Shown here: piece by piece, positions 19,056 to 29,432 of the stretch
Layout of the letters: each line of letters begins with the position of its first letter
Position numbering within the stretch: position 1 is the stretch's first letter
Assembly: GCF_014652275.1 (NCBI RefSeq)
Contig: NZ_BMYM01000001.1
Location: forward strand, 1,798,001-1,862,000
Direction of reading: 5' to 3'
Source: Parahalioglobus pacificus
Lineage (GTDB): Bacteria > Pseudomonadota > Gammaproteobacteria > Pseudomonadales > Halieaceae
DNA: 64,000 nucleotides
Notes under the pieces: model-generated
What the model saw: only the letters and a program-made list of their open reading frames with translations
Told to the model about the DNA's origin: nothing
Databases searched by the model: none
Made by a program: the position numbers and the translations under genes

Positions 19056-19487
19056 CTATCGGTCAGCGCACAAAATGGTGGCAGAGGCGCAGCGCTCTCC
19101 GTCCACATCCGCGCTCACCTCAAACTTCCAGATTCCCCGACGCTCACCCAATATCTTGGCGCGCAGCATCACCCTGTCACCGGGCACACAAGGCCTCTTG
19201 AAACGCAGGTTATCGGCGCCAACGAAATAGTAGATAGAGCCATCTGCGGGCGTTTTCCCCTGAGATTTAAACCCCAGTATGCCCGCTGCCTGGGCCATAG
19301 CCTCCAGAAGCAGAACACCGGGGAAGACAGGCTTATCGGGGAAGTGGCCATCAAAAAAAGGCTCGTTAATGGTCAGGTTTTTATACGCGACGATTGACTC
19401 GCCCAGTTCCAGCTCGACAACCCGGTCGACCAACAAAAACGGATAACGGTGAGGCAGGTGGTTGCGGATGTCTTCCACGTCCATCAT
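19056..19487 (-). CDS. fabZ: 3-hydroxyacyl-ACP dehydratase FabZ
   Basis: 143 aa hot-dog-fold dehydratase of fatty acid elongation. The segment [13 protein letters not shown] carries the catalytic His, and [20 protein letters not shown] carries the catalytic Glu helix. Two ATG codons begin the frame (19487 and 19484); either is possible. Its place between lpxD and lpxA reflects competition for 3-hydroxyacyl-ACP between fatty acid and lipid A synthesis. Confidence 0.98.
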   Translation of the reverse strand: MMDVEDIRNHLPHRYPFLLVDRVVELELGESIVAYKNLTINEPFFDGHFPDKPVFPGVLLLEAMAQAAGILGFKSQGKTPADGSIYYFVGADNLRFKRPCVPGDRVMLRAKILGERRGIWKFEVSADVDGERCASATILCADR

Positions 19488-19506
19488 GGACCAGGCTCCT
19501 TAGTCT

Positions 19507-20523
19507 TTACTTGCCCCGCAGCGCCTTCTCCAGAGCAGTAATTCGTTGATACAACTTGTTGAGCTGGGTGAAACGCACTGCGTTGCGCCCCCACTCCCGA
19601 GTTTCGCCCAGCGGTGTCCCCGACGAATAGGAGCCAGGTTCGGTAATGGAGCGTGTAACCCGCGACTGTCCAGTAAAATGTACGTTGTCACAAATCTCCA
19701 GATGGCCGGATACGCCCACCGCCCCCGCCAGGGTGCAGTTTGCGCCAATGGTCGTACTTCCGGCGATTCCCGTGCAACCGGCGATCGCGGTATTTTTGCC
19801 AATACGGCAGTTGTGCGCGATCTGAACCTGATTATCGATGATCACGCCATCCTCAATCACTGTGTCATCAAGGGCGCCCCGATCCACAGTCGTATTGGCA
19901 CCGATGTCCACGTTGTCGCCAATGCGCACACTTCCAAGCTGGCAGATCTTCTCCCAGCCGTCGGGCCCCGGGGCAAAACCAAAACCGTCAGCACCAATCA
20001 CAGAATGGCTGTGCACAGTACAGTTTTTGCCCATAACAACGCCATGGTAAATCACCGCCTTGGGATGCAGCCGCGAGCCTGCGCCGAGTTCGGCACCGTG
20101 CCCCACATAGGCACCTGCACCAATAACAACGCCATCGCCCAGACAGGCATCGGCTTCCACACAGGCGTATGCGCCAATGCTGACGCCCTCACCCAAGGTC
20201 ACGCTGGGGTCAACCTGTGCGGTTTCATGAACGCCCGGCAACGGTACCGGACTGTCGTCGAATACCTGGGTAGCGCGGGCGAAGCTGACATACGGCTGCG
20301 GCGAGAGCAGCACATCGGTGGGGCTTTCTTGCTGCCACTCGGGCTTTAGAATGACTGCGCCGGCGCGTGTTTTCGCCAGCTGGGGCAAATACTTCTTGTC
20401 GCTGATGAAAGCGACCTGGTGCTCACCGGCACTGCCCAGTGGGGCAATACCCTCGAGCACCTTATCGCCATCGCCGGAGAACGACAGCTCAAGACGCCGC
20501 GCAAGCTCTCCCAGCGTGATCAC
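19507..20523 (-). CDS. lpxD: UDP-3-O-acylglucosamine N-acyltransferase
   Basis: 338 aa. LpxD adds the second 3-hydroxyacyl chain in lipid A synthesis. An N-terminal uridine-binding domain (LGELARRLELSFSGDGDKVL) precedes many hexapeptide repeats of a left-handed beta-helix. The catalytic His is in GVSGHLEICDN. The C-terminus is a short amphipathic helix (LNKLYQRITALEKALRG). It follows the Skp gene by 9 bp, as in other gammaproteobacteria. Confidence 0.98.
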   Translation of the reverse strand: MITLGELARRLELSFSGDGDKVLEGIAPLGSAGEHQVAFISDKKYLPQLAKTRAGAVILKPEWQQESPTDVLLSPQPYVSFARATQVFDDSPVPLPGVHETAQVDPSVTLGEGVSIGAYACVEADACLGDGVVIGAGAYVGHGAELGAGSRLHPKAVIYHGVVMGKNCTVHSHSVIGADGFGFAPGPDGWEKICQLGSVRIGDNVDIGANTTVDRGALDDTVIEDGVIIDNQVQIAHNCRIGKNTAIAGCTGIAGSTTIGANCTLAGAVGVSGHLEICDNVHFTGQSRVTRSITEPGSYSSGTPLGETREWGRNAVRFTQLNKLYQRITALEKALRGK

Positions 20524-20532
20524 AATCGAGCC

Positions 20533-21063
20533 TTATTCAGCAGGCAACTGATTTAGCTTATCGGTCACCTTGGCGGTGATGCTGTAACCGGCGTCCGCAT
20601 GAATCACAGAGGCGCGCTGCAACAACAGGCCAATGCCTTCTGTAGCAATCAGTTCACGCAGAACCTCCTGCACCTTGGGCGAGAGCTCCTGCAACAGCGT
20701 TTGACCTGCCAACTGCTCCGCCTGCTGCAGCTTGCCAGTCACGTGCTCCAGGTCTGCCTGCTTGTTCGCCAGTTTCTGGCGTGCAGCAACCATTTGTTCC
20801 TGACTCATCGCCGCTGAATCCTTCTGGAGGTTACCCAGCAGTTCATCGAACTCGGCCTTCAGCTTATCGAACTCGGCCTTATCAGCCTGATAATCTTCGC
20901 CATTGCGCACGTCAGCAAGACGCTTCTGTGCGAGATCTGTCTGCAGAATCGCCTCTTGCAGGTTGACCACGGCGATTTTCCCCTGGGCAAATCCCAGTAC
21001 CGGGAACAGCAAGGCCGTCACGGCGACCAGCGATTTCAGTAAATTAGACACAGTAAACTCCAT
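20533..21063 (-). CDS. skp: OmpH/Skp family periplasmic chaperone
   Basis: 176 aa. A signal peptide (LLKSLVAVTALLFPVLGFAQ) is followed by the Skp core, beginning GKIAVVNLQEAILQTDLAQ. A long charged coiled-coil tentacle region runs through KAEFDKLKAEFDELLGNLQ. Skp trimers hold unfolded outer-membrane proteins for BAM. It lies between bamA and lpxD, 11 bp from bamA, in the conserved envelope block. Confidence 0.95.
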   Translation of the reverse strand: MEFTVSNLLKSLVAVTALLFPVLGFAQGKIAVVNLQEAILQTDLAQKRLADVRNGEDYQADKAEFDKLKAEFDELLGNLQKDSAAMSQEQMVAARQKLANKQADLEHVTGKLQQAEQLAGQTLLQELSPKVQEVLRELIATEGIGLLLQRASVIHADAGYSITAKVTDKLNQLPAE

Positions 21064-21074
21064 TGGTTAAAAAA

Positions 21075-23723
21075 TTAGAAGCCGCGGCCGAGGGTAAACT
21101 GGAAGACTTCCTCTTCGTCTTCATCGCCCGCATTAAGGGGTTTGGCCAGACTGAAGGTCATGGGGCCGAAGCCGCTCAGCCAGGTCACGCCGACACCGAC
21201 GGAATAGCGCAACTCATCGGGGTCAACATCGAAACAGTTGATTTGGTTAGACGAACACTGGGTATTGAATACGTTACCCGCGTCGATAAAGAATGCCGAG
21301 CGCAGCTTGCTGCGATCCTTGATAAACGGCATGGGGAATAGTAGCTCGGCACTGCCTTCGATCAGCACATTACCACCGAAGGGATCCGCACGATTGCGAA
21401 TGGTTTCTGCGATGATCTTGCCCGTCTCAGGGTCGACGCGGTAGCCGAAGCCCTGCCCTTCAGGCCCGCCAATTTCGGTTGGATTACCGTTCTCATCGAT
21501 GCCAGTCACTGGCTGGTCAATGTCATACAACAGCGCCGGAGTACTACGCGGGCCCAGCGTATTGGACTCAAAGCCACGCACGGAGCCAAAGCCACCGGCA
21601 AAGAAATGCTCGTAGAACGGCAGCTCGGTCGCGTCACCATAACCGTCCCCATAGCCCAATTCGGTGCGTAAATGGACCACCCATTCCTGCGCAATGGGCA
21701 GGAATATCTCACCGCGATAGGTCAGCTTGTAGAACTCCAAGTCAGAGCCCGGGACCGCCACTTCCAGAGCCACTGACTGGGACGCACCGCGCGTAGCGAG
21801 TCGACCACGGTTGAGGGTTGACTGCGTCCAGCTTCCTGTAATAGTCCAATTGAGAAACTCGTTGCCGTTCTCGTCCAAAAAGCCCGGTTCAGCAGGAATC
21901 GTTAGTGCATCCAGAGGCAGGTCTTCAATGGGTAACAGCACCTCAGGCTCGGCAAAAGTCCCATCCGGGAGTCGCGTACTCTCGAAGAAATCTTCTACGC
22001 CGTCTTGCAATCTGGGGCTGGCGAAAATCTCCTGTACAGCAAACCGGCCTGCGGTAATCTCAGTGTTGGATACACCGAAACTGAAGCCCAGACGCTCGGT
22101 TTCCTTAATCGGGTAACCAAAGTTCAGCGCCGCACCCACAGTATCGGTGGTGTAACTCGCGACGTTCACTTCTTCCAGGTCAGTTGATCGGTAGAAGATG
22201 TTAAAGCCTCGGCTTACCCCGTCTTCGGTGAAATAGGGGTTGGTGTAGCTAAAATTATACAGGTCCTGATAGCGGGATTGGTTCAGCGACACACCCACAC
22301 GCCGACCGGTACCCAGAAAATTGTCCTGTTGCAGGTTAAGGCCAAGAATCAGGCCCGCATCCTGAGCAAAACCGAAGCTGGCGCCAATGCTGCCGGAGGT
22401 CTGCTCCTCCACTTCGAATTCCACATCGATCAAATCATCATGGCCGGGCACTTCGGGTGTTTCTACGCTGGCCTGACTGAAGTAACCCAGCCTTTCCAAA
22501 CGGATTCGGCTCTGCTCAATCGCGGCCTGGGAGGCGGGTGCGCCTTCCATTTGGCGCATCTCCCGGCGCAGCACTTCATCGGCAGTTTTCTGATTGCCCT
22601 TAAAGCTGATACGGCGAACGTAGGTTCGCTTCCCGGGGTCCACGAAAAACTTCATGGAGACCGTGTTGTCTTCTTCATTAACCTCGGGAATACCTGTGAC
22701 TTTGGCAAAGTTGTAGCCCTCGTTGCCAAGGCGCCGTGTCAGGTAGTCTTCGGTACCCGTTACCAGCTGCTGGGAGAAGGTTTGACCCTCGCCGATCAAC
22801 AGGAAACGCCGCAGGTCTGCTTCAGGGAGAACCAGATCACCTGAGAGGTCTACGTCACTCACTGTGAACAACTCACCTTCGCTGACATTCGCGGTGATAT
22901 ACACCTCTTCCTTGTTCGGAGATACCGATACCTGGGTAGAGTCGATAGAGAACTGCAGGTAGCCCCGGTCGAGATAGTAAGAGCTGAGCTTCTCGAGGTC
23001 GCCGGTGAGTTTTTCGCGGCTGTACTTGTCGTCGCTGGTGAAGAAGGAAAGCCAACCGGTGGTCTTCAGCTCGAAGATATCGGTGAGTTCCTCGTCGCTG
23101 AATACCTGATTACCCACGACGTTGATGTGTTTGATGGTAGCGACTGAGCCCTCATCAACGTCGATGTTAATAGAGACGCGGTTGCGGGGCTCGGGTAGCA
23201 CCTCTGTCTCGATGCTGGCGTCGTAGCGCCCCTGCTGCACATATTGGCGCTGCAGCTCCAACTGCATGCCCTCCAGGGTAGAGCGCTGGAATACCTGACC
23301 AACGGCCAGTCCTGCACCTTTCAAGCCTTCCAGCAGCGCTTCCGTCTCGATGGCCTTGTTACCGTCGATATTGATCTCACTGATGCTCGGCCGCTCCGTC
23401 ACCATGACCACCAGCACATTGCCGTCCCGGCCAATGCGGATATCATCAAAGTTCCCGGTAACAAACAGGCTGCGCACGGCCTGGCGCAAGGCGTACTCGT
23501 TAACAACATCGCCCACGCCAACGGGTAACGCAGCGAAAACGCTACCGGCAGAGATGCGCTGCAGACCCTCGACCCGGATATCCGAGATCACGAAGGCCTG
23601 GGTCTGTGGCTGGGCATGCGCAGGCATCGAAATGGAAGCCTGTACAATCACCAGCAGGGCTGCCAACACAAACTGCGGCAAAAATGCCCGCGATAAAACA
23701 GAGTTTGGGCGTGAATTAATCAA
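21075..23723 (-). CDS. bamA: Outer membrane protein assembly factor BamA
   Basis: 882 aa, slightly longer than the E. coli protein. After a signal peptide ending near SMPAHAQ come the POTRA repeats (the first begins FVISDIRVEGLQRISAG), then a 16-strand Omp85 barrel. The loop-6 signature VRGFESNTLGPRS is present, and the protein ends in a C-terminal Phe (TLGRGF), the usual barrel sorting signal. It inserts beta-barrel proteins into the outer membrane. It is flanked by rseP and skp. Confidence 0.98.
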   Translation of the reverse strand: MINSRPNSVLSRAFLPQFVLAALLVIVQASISMPAHAQPQTQAFVISDIRVEGLQRISAGSVFAALPVGVGDVVNEYALRQAVRSLFVTGNFDDIRIGRDGNVLVVMVTERPSISEINIDGNKAIETEALLEGLKGAGLAVGQVFQRSTLEGMQLELQRQYVQQGRYDASIETEVLPEPRNRVSINIDVDEGSVATIKHINVVGNQVFSDEELTDIFELKTTGWLSFFTSDDKYSREKLTGDLEKLSSYYLDRGYLQFSIDSTQVSVSPNKEEVYITANVSEGELFTVSDVDLSGDLVLPEADLRRFLLIGEGQTFSQQLVTGTEDYLTRRLGNEGYNFAKVTGIPEVNEEDNTVSMKFFVDPGKRTYVRRISFKGNQKTADEVLRREMRQMEGAPASQAAIEQSRIRLERLGYFSQASVETPEVPGHDDLIDVEFEVEEQTSGSIGASFGFAQDAGLILGLNLQQDNFLGTGRRVGVSLNQSRYQDLYNFSYTNPYFTEDGVSRGFNIFYRSTDLEEVNVASYTTDTVGAALNFGYPIKETERLGFSFGVSNTEITAGRFAVQEIFASPRLQDGVEDFFESTRLPDGTFAEPEVLLPIEDLPLDALTIPAEPGFLDENGNEFLNWTITGSWTQSTLNRGRLATRGASQSVALEVAVPGSDLEFYKLTYRGEIFLPIAQEWVVHLRTELGYGDGYGDATELPFYEHFFAGGFGSVRGFESNTLGPRSTPALLYDIDQPVTGIDENGNPTEIGGPEGQGFGYRVDPETGKIIAETIRNRADPFGGNVLIEGSAELLFPMPFIKDRSKLRSAFFIDAGNVFNTQCSSNQINCFDVDPDELRYSVGVGVTWLSGFGPMTFSLAKPLNAGDEDEEEVFQFTLGRGF

Positions 23724-23810
23724 GCTGAAATCAACCAGTTATCGTGCGTTTACGCACCTTATTGTTAAACGCTTTTATAAACGTCGAAACCCCCGAAGCC
23801 CCCCGCTCGA

Positions 23811-25163
23811 CTAGAGCCGGGAGAAATCATTAAACAGGGCAACCATCATGATGCCCAACACCAGGAACATTCCCACCTGGTAGCCCAGTGCCTGGATTTT
23901 TTCCGGCACCGGTCGCCCGGCCAGCAGTTCCAAGGTGTAGTACAACAAATGCCCCCCATCCAGCACTGGAATCGGCAGCAAATTCAATACACCCAAGCTG
24001 ATACTCAGCAGGGCGAGAAAGCTGATATAGGATTCCAGGCCCGACTCGGCCGAAGCGGTGGCCACTTTAGCAATGGTGATAGGGCCACTCAAGTTTTTAG
24101 GAGAAATCAGCCCCTGAATCATCTTCTTGATGGACTCCAGCGTGAACACCACCAAATCACTGGTTCGCTGCAGCCCTGCACCTAAGGATTCCAGGGGACC
24201 GCGCTGGAATTGCCGCAGCATCTCCGGAGGCATCGACGGTAATTCGACGCTCATGCCAACCCGGCCAAAACTCTCTCCATTCTCCGTCACACGATCCGTT
24301 GTCAGGTTCAGCACTAGCCGCTGCAGGCCTCGCTCTACCTCCACGCTTATGGATTCGCCAGGTCTGGCGCGCACGTAATTAACCCAGTCGCTCCACAGGG
24401 GCATGGCTATGCCATCGGCGCTGATGACTGTGTCTCCAGATTCCATGCCCGCACGCTCGGCTGGGCCTTCCGGTACAATTTCGCCTGCAATGGGTAACAC
24501 CGCCGGTCGATAGAGGCTAATACCCAGGCCACCATAGAGATCCGGTTCTTCCTGCTCAGACAGCCAGCGTTCGATCACCGCCTCGGATTCGTAGATGACA
24601 TCGGAGTCCGGGTACTTCACCGCAAAGCTAATAGTGCCCGTGTCGCCAATACGGTCCAGCAGACGGAAACTCAGAGCTTGCCACGTGGGGGTTTCCTGGC
24701 CATCCACAGCCACGATTTCCTGCCCCGGCTCCAAACCGGCCACCTCGGCCACAGAATTCGCGCTGACTTCGCCGATCACGGGCACGTAACCGCTCTCTCC
24801 GGACAGGTACAAACCCCAGAAAGCCACAATGGCCAGCAGAAAGTTAGCCAGTGGCCCGGCCGCAACAACGGCAATGCGTTGAAGTACCGGTTTGCGATTA
24901 AAAGCCAGGTGCTGCTCGGCGCTATCTACCGGCGCTTCGCGCTCGTCCAGCATCTTGACGTAGCCGCCCAGGGGAATCGCGGCCACGGCCCACTCGGTGC
25001 CATGGCTGTCGGTGCGCGACCACAGGGGCTTACCAAAGCCAATGCAGAAGCGCAGCACTTTTACGCCACAGCGCCTTGCTACCCAGAAGTGCCCGTACTC
25101 ATGCACAGCCACTAGTACCGCTAGGGTTAACAGTGTAACTAGGATGGTATAAATCAGATCCAT
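23811..25163 (-). CDS. rseP: RIP metalloprotease RseP
   Basis: 450 aa site-2 protease that performs the intramembrane cut of anti-sigma-E. The zinc site HEYGH is at residues 21-25 in the first membrane segment. Two PDZ domains occupy the periplasmic middle, and NLLPIPVLDGGH near the C-terminus supplies the third ligand motif. It sits directly upstream of bamA, linking envelope stress sensing to barrel assembly. Confidence 0.97.
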   Translation of the reverse strand: MDLIYTILVTLLTLAVLVAVHEYGHFWVARRCGVKVLRFCIGFGKPLWSRTDSHGTEWAVAAIPLGGYVKMLDEREAPVDSAEQHLAFNRKPVLQRIAVVAAGPLANFLLAIVAFWGLYLSGESGYVPVIGEVSANSVAEVAGLEPGQEIVAVDGQETPTWQALSFRLLDRIGDTGTISFAVKYPDSDVIYESEAVIERWLSEQEEPDLYGGLGISLYRPAVLPIAGEIVPEGPAERAGMESGDTVISADGIAMPLWSDWVNYVRARPGESISVEVERGLQRLVLNLTTDRVTENGESFGRVGMSVELPSMPPEMLRQFQRGPLESLGAGLQRTSDLVVFTLESIKKMIQGLISPKNLSGPITIAKVATASAESGLESYISFLALLSISLGVLNLLPIPVLDGGHLLYYTLELLAGRPVPEKIQALGYQVGMFLVLGIMMVALFNDFSRL

Positions 25164-25178
25164 CGTATGCTCAGTTAT

Positions 25179-26375
25179 CTAGTGCGATGTGCGCAGTCGC
25201 GCCACGGCCTCAAGTGCCGCCTCACGCGCATCGCTATCGGCTTTTTTGACAACAGCCAAATCATCAGGTTCCACGCTGCTTACGCGCTCAACTACCTGCT
25301 CGATAATAGCGGGAATTTGGGCGAATCCGATAGCGCTGTCCAGAAATGATGCCACCGCAATTTCATTGGCCGCATTCACCAGCGCCATGCTGGTGCCACC
25401 CTGCTCTACCGCCTCGCGGGCCAGCCGCAGACAGGGAAAGCGCGCTTCATCGGGTGCTTCGAAATCCAACTTTCCAGCCGCCACCAGGTCCAGAGGCCCT
25501 ACACCCGCATCGATACGCTGCGGCCACGCAAGCCCGTGGGCAATGGGGGTGCGCATATCGGGGTTACCCAGTTGGGCCAGCACTGAGCCGTCACGATACT
25601 GCACCATCGAGTGGACAATGCTCTGGGGATGAACCACAACCTCAACCTGCTCGGGTCGCAGGTCAAACAACCAGCAGGCCTCGATGAATTCCAGACCCTT
25701 GTTCATCAGGCTGGCCGAGTCCACTGATATCTTTCGCCCCATGGACCAGTTCGGGTGCGCACAAGCCTGCTCAGGGGTTGCCAGCGCAATGTCCTCACTG
25801 CTCCAGCATCGGAACGGGCCGCCGGAGGCGGTCAAAAGGACCTTGCTGACACCAGCCATTTCCGGCTGCGCGCGATCGTTTGCTGGCAGGCACTGGAAAA
25901 TGGCGTTGTGCTCGCTATCGATAGGCAACAGAACCGCGCCACTGCGTTCCACGGCGGCCATAAACAGGTGGCCCGCCATCACCAGTGCCTCTTTGTTGGC
26001 TAATAGCACCCGCTTACCGGCTTCAGCTGCGGCAAGTGCGGAAGGCAGGCCCGCAGCGCCCACGATCGCCGCCATTACCACATCGACATCGGCGTGCGAG
26101 GCGATCATTGCCAGCGCCGAATCCCCCTGCAATACCTCGGTGCCCAGCGCCTCGGGGAGCGCGGATCGCAGTGCTTGGGCAGCATCGGCGCAGGTCATCA
26201 CGGCATAGCGAGGCTGGTGCTTTATACACAGGGCCTGCATGGCCTCGACGGATTGATTAGCAGCCAGTGCGAATACCCGATAGCTGTCGGGGTGCCTTGA
26301 GATAACATCCAGGGTGCTCTGCCCAATGGAGCCCGTGGCGCCCAGCACCGTGACCCAGCGCCTCTCGCTCATCAT
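25179..26375 (-). CDS. dxr: 1-deoxy-D-xylulose 5-phosphate reductoisomerase
   Basis: 398 aa from the first of two adjacent ATGs, which overlaps the cdsA stop (TGATGATG). The frame is open further upstream, but that would lie inside cdsA. Dxr makes 2-C-methyl-D-erythritol 4-phosphate in the MEP isoprenoid pathway. The NADPH-binding loop [16 protein letters not shown], the metal site segment [15 protein letters not shown] and [13 protein letters not shown] are all present. Its placement after cdsA is the Pseudomonas-type order. Confidence 0.97.
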   Translation of the reverse strand: MMSERRWVTVLGATGSIGQSTLDVISRHPDSYRVFALAANQSVEAMQALCIKHQPRYAVMTCADAAQALRSALPEALGTEVLQGDSALAMIASHADVDVVMAAIVGAAGLPSALAAAEAGKRVLLANKEALVMAGHLFMAAVERSGAVLLPIDSEHNAIFQCLPANDRAQPEMAGVSKVLLTASGGPFRCWSSEDIALATPEQACAHPNWSMGRKISVDSASLMNKGLEFIEACWLFDLRPEQVEVVVHPQSIVHSMVQYRDGSVLAQLGNPDMRTPIAHGLAWPQRIDAGVGPLDLVAAGKLDFEAPDEARFPCLRLAREAVEQGGTSMALVNAANEIAVASFLDSAIGFAQIPAIIEQVVERVSSVEPDDLAVVKKADSDAREAALEAVARLRTSH

Positions 26376-27211
26376 CAATAGCCCGCGAGCAGCAGACCCA
26401 GGGCGAATACGGGAGCGGCGCCGCACAGGCTGTCCAGCCTGTCCAACAGTCCGCCGTGCCCAGGCAGCAGTGATCCGCTGTCCTTCAGGCCGCTTTCGCG
26501 TTTGACCATGCTCACTGTGAGGTCACCAACCACCGACCCCAGCGCCGTGGCCACGGCAATGGCCAGCACCGCCACGTAGTCCAGATGGTCGTAACGGGCA
26601 GGCAGCAGCCACCAAACGACGGATGCTACTGCCACAGCCAACAACATCCCCCCCCAGAAACCTTCCCAGGTTTTTGCAGGGCTGACCGCTGGCGCCATAT
26701 GATGCTTACCGAGGCTCTTACCACTGAAGTAGGCCCCGACATCGGCGGCAACCACCAACAGCACCATAACCACCATCAGGAGCCCACCTCGGGGGTGTGC
26801 CAGCAGGAAAACAGCGGCCAGCCAGGCCAGCACCAAGACGACAATACCCATTGTGGAGCGACCAACCACACTGCGCCAGAACACCGCGCTGCGCGGATAC
26901 CCTTTCACCCACAGCAGGGCAAAGGACCACCACAGGCAGGCCACGCCAAGAAACGGCTGTACGCGTTCGGCAGACGGCCAGGTTGCAGGATCAATGTAGA
27001 CGTAAAGCCCAGCCATCATGGCCAGTAAGAGAAGTGCATACACTGCACGCGCACCCTTGTTGGCAATGCCCGCAAGATGCGCCCACTCCCAACCCCCGGC
27101 CGCCACAATCAGGGCAAACAGCAGCGCAAGAGCCGGTAAGGGCAGGAACATCACCGCCAACAGGAAGGACCCTGCCATGGCAACACCCGTAATCACGCGT
27201 TGCTTAAGCAT
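26375..27211 (-). CDS. cdsA: Phosphatidate cytidylyltransferase
   Basis: 278 aa from the ATG at 27211, which overlaps the uppS stop by 8 nt (ATGCTTAA); a slightly longer frame is open but lies further inside uppS. CdsA makes CDP-diacylglycerol for all phospholipids. It is a multi-pass membrane protein, and the family signature [20 protein letters not shown] followed by [10 protein letters not shown] is intact near the C-terminus. Confidence 0.97.
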   Translation of the reverse strand: MLKQRVITGVAMAGSFLLAVMFLPLPALALLFALIVAAGGWEWAHLAGIANKGARAVYALLLLAMMAGLYVYIDPATWPSAERVQPFLGVACLWWSFALLWVKGYPRSAVFWRSVVGRSTMGIVVLVLAWLAAVFLLAHPRGGLLMVVMVLLVVAADVGAYFSGKSLGKHHMAPAVSPAKTWEGFWGGMLLAVAVASVVWWLLPARYDHLDYVAVLAIAVATALGSVVGDLTVSMVKRESGLKDSGSLLPGHGGLLDRLDSLCGAAPVFALGLLLAGY

Positions 27212-27980
27212 CACCACCCCCGGCAATCATTCCGGCATCCGGGCGCAATCCAAAGCGTCGTTCACGCTGTTGATAGTCGGCCAGGGCTCGCGCGAACTCC
27301 AACTCGCCGAAATCCGGCCACAACGTCGGCGTAAAGTAGAGCTCACTGTAAGCGAACTGCCACAGCATAAAATTGCTGATACGGGCATCACCACCCGTTC
27401 GGATACACAAATCCGGCGCCGGCAGGTCGGCTGTCGATAATTCCGCCTCAAGGCGCTCGGGGTTAATGTGTTCGGGAGCCAAGGTGCCCGCTTTCACCCG
27501 CTCTGCCAGGGTGGCTGCAGCGCGGGCTATATCCCACTGCCCGCCGTAATCGACAGCAATAACAACCGTAGCTTCTGTGTTTTGTGCAGTCAGCGTTTCA
27601 GAGCGCTCCATCAGTCGCTGCAGCCGGGTGCTGAAGCGATGGCGCTCACCGATGAAACGCAAACGAATGCCGTCGTTATGCAGTTCCCGCACTTCATTGC
27701 GCAGGTAGCGTGACAACAAAGCCAGCAGCGCCCTAACCTCAGGAGTCGGCCGCCCCCAGTTTTCGCTACTGAAGGCAAACAGTGTAAGCACTTCAACACC
27801 GTGCTGCTTACAGGCGCGCAAAACGCCGCGCACCGCTTCTACGCCGGCACGGTGACCCGCCGGACCTGGTACGTTTTCACGCTTGGCCCAGCGGTTATTG
27901 CCATCCATGATGATAGCGACGTGACGCGGAACCCAGCGTTCTTGGGTACTGGCACCGCTGGGTGAACTGTGATCCGGCAT
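27204..27980 (-). CDS. uppS: Undecaprenyl diphosphate synthase
   Basis: 258 aa cis-prenyltransferase that supplies the C55 lipid carrier for peptidoglycan and O-antigen. The motif VAIIMDGNNRWAKREN carries the catalytic Asp, and the C-terminal substrate motif reads RTGGDARISNFMLWQ, where E. coli has RTGGE. An N-terminal extension of about 18 residues precedes the core. It starts 12 bp after frr and overlaps cdsA. Confidence 0.97.
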   Translation of the reverse strand: MPDHSSPSGASTQERWVPRHVAIIMDGNNRWAKRENVPGPAGHRAGVEAVRGVLRACKQHGVEVLTLFAFSSENWGRPTPEVRALLALLSRYLRNEVRELHNDGIRLRFIGERHRFSTRLQRLMERSETLTAQNTEATVVIAVDYGGQWDIARAAATLAERVKAGTLAPEHINPERLEAELSTADLPAPDLCIRTGGDARISNFMLWQFAYSELYFTPTLWPDFGELEFARALADYQQRERRFGLRPDAGMIAGGGDA

Positions 27981-27992
27981 GGGCGCTGGAGA

Positions 27993-28550
27993 TCAGATTT
28001 CCATGAGATCGGCTTCTTTTTCCTCGAGCATCTTTTCTACTCGAGCCACGAAGCCGTCCGTGAGCTTTTGTACGACATCCTGTCCACGACGTTCATCGTC
28101 TTCAGAGATTTCCTTCTCTTTAACCAGGTCCTTCAACATCTGGTTGGCATCGCGACGGGCATTTCGCACGGATACTCGCGCCGACTCTGCCTCGGATCGG
28201 GCCTGACGAATGTATCCCTTGCGGGTTTCCTCTGTCAGCATCGGCATAGGGATGCGAATAACCTCGCCGGCTGTGGCCGGGTTCAGGCCCAGGTCCGACC
28301 TCATAATGGCCCTTTCGATATCGGGGATCATGGATTTGTCCCAGGCTGTGAGGCTCAGCGTGCGGGCGTCTTCCACGTTGATATTGGCCACCTGATTCAA
28401 CGGGGTGTCGGCGCCGTAGTACTCCAGCCGAATGCCGTCCAGCAGACTCGGATGAGCGCGCCCGGTACGGATCTTGTTGAAGTTGTGGGTGAGCGCATCC
28501 AGACTCTTCTCCATGCGCTCCGTGGCCTCGGCCTTAATATCGTCAATCAC
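27993..28550 (-). CDS. frr: Ribosome recycling factor
   Basis: 185 aa, the usual length. RRF with EF-G splits the post-termination ribosome. The conserved segments [20 protein letters not shown] and [17 protein letters not shown] of the three-helix bundle are present. It follows pyrH by 26 bp in the rpsB-tsf-pyrH-frr order common to most bacteria. Confidence 0.98.
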   Translation of the reverse strand: MIDDIKAEATERMEKSLDALTHNFNKIRTGRAHPSLLDGIRLEYYGADTPLNQVANINVEDARTLSLTAWDKSMIPDIERAIMRSDLGLNPATAGEVIRIPMPMLTEETRKGYIRQARSEAESARVSVRNARRDANQMLKDLVKEKEISEDDERRGQDVVQKLTDGFVARVEKMLEEKEADLMEI

Positions 28551-28576
28551 GTCTTTTTCTCTCCCTCTGTGACGGT

Positions 28577-29302
28577 TTACTCGATGAGCGTTCCGACATC
28601 TCCGCCCCGCACAATGCTAAGCAGGGCGCCTTGTTTTTCCATCTCAAACACACGAACCGGCATGTTGTGATCGCGGCACAGGCAGATCGCCGTCAGGTCC
28701 ATCACTTCCAGTTTCTTGTCCAGCACCTCGTCATAGGTCAGTCGGTCATAGCGTACGGCATCTTTCACCTTCATCGGGTCCGCCGAGTACACTCCGTCCA
28801 CCTTGGTGGCCTTGAGCACTAGATCGGCCTCAACCTCAATACCTCGCAGGCAGGCAGAAGAATCGGTGGTGAAGAACGGGTTACCCGTGCCTGCGCTGAA
28901 GATCACCACATCACCATTACTCAGTGCACGAATGGCCTTGCGACGGTCGTAGTGGTCAACAACACCACTCATTGGGATGGCCGACATCACCTGAGTGGCA
29001 ATATTGGAACGCTCCAGTGCATCGCGCAGGGCCAGCGCATTCATCACCGTAGCCAGCATACCCATATGGTCACCGGTGACGCGATCCAGACCCGCGGCCT
29101 GCAGTGCTGCCCCGCGGAACAGGTTGCCGCCACCTACGACTAGACCAACCTGAACACCAATACCCACCAACTGGCCGATTTCAAGGGCCATTTGATCCAG
29201 GATCTTCGGATCGATACCAAAGTTCTCGTTACCGGTCAGGGCTTCGCCGCTAAGCTTGAGGAGTATGCGTTTGTATTTTTTATCCGGGTTTGATTGTGCC
29301 AT
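28577..29302 (-). CDS. pyrH: Uridylate kinase
   Basis: 241 aa hexameric bacterial UMP kinase of the amino-acid-kinase fold, which makes UDP. The N-terminal [13 protein letters not shown] phosphate loop, [12 protein letters not shown] and the [20 protein letters not shown] region match the family. It is separated from tsf by 130 bp that contain a strong terminator, so it may also have its own promoter. Confidence 0.98.
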   Translation of the reverse strand: MAQSNPDKKYKRILLKLSGEALTGNENFGIDPKILDQMALEIGQLVGIGVQVGLVVGGGNLFRGAALQAAGLDRVTGDHMGMLATVMNALALRDALERSNIATQVMSAIPMSGVVDHYDRRKAIRALSNGDVVIFSAGTGNPFFTTDSSACLRGIEVEADLVLKATKVDGVYSADPMKVKDAVRYDRLTYDEVLDKKLEVMDLTAICLCRDHNMPVRVFEMEKQGALLSIVRGGDVGTLIE

Positions 29303-29390
29303 GACGCTCGCTCATTGCAGAAGACGATAGTTTACAGGACAAAGTGCGACTGCCCTAGCGCCGCAAACACGCAGGCACCGCGCCGCGGGC

Positions 29391-29416
29391 AAAAAAAACG
29401 GGGCCGAAGCCCCGTT
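29391..29416 (-). terminator. Intrinsic terminator after tsf (UUCG tetraloop)
   Basis: On the minus strand AACGGGGC-TTCG-GCCCCGTT is followed by a run of T residues (A-tract 29391-29398 on the plus strand). The stem is 8 bp with a TTCG loop, a textbook terminator just past the tsf stop. It would limit transcription from rpsB-tsf into pyrH. Confidence 0.93.
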
Positions 29417-29432
29417 ATGCGAAACGCTGTGA

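Noticed and set aside
19546-20349. 267-codon open frame antisense to lpxD
   Set aside because: The hexapeptide-repeat periodicity of lpxD produces an open complementary frame; there is no start signal.
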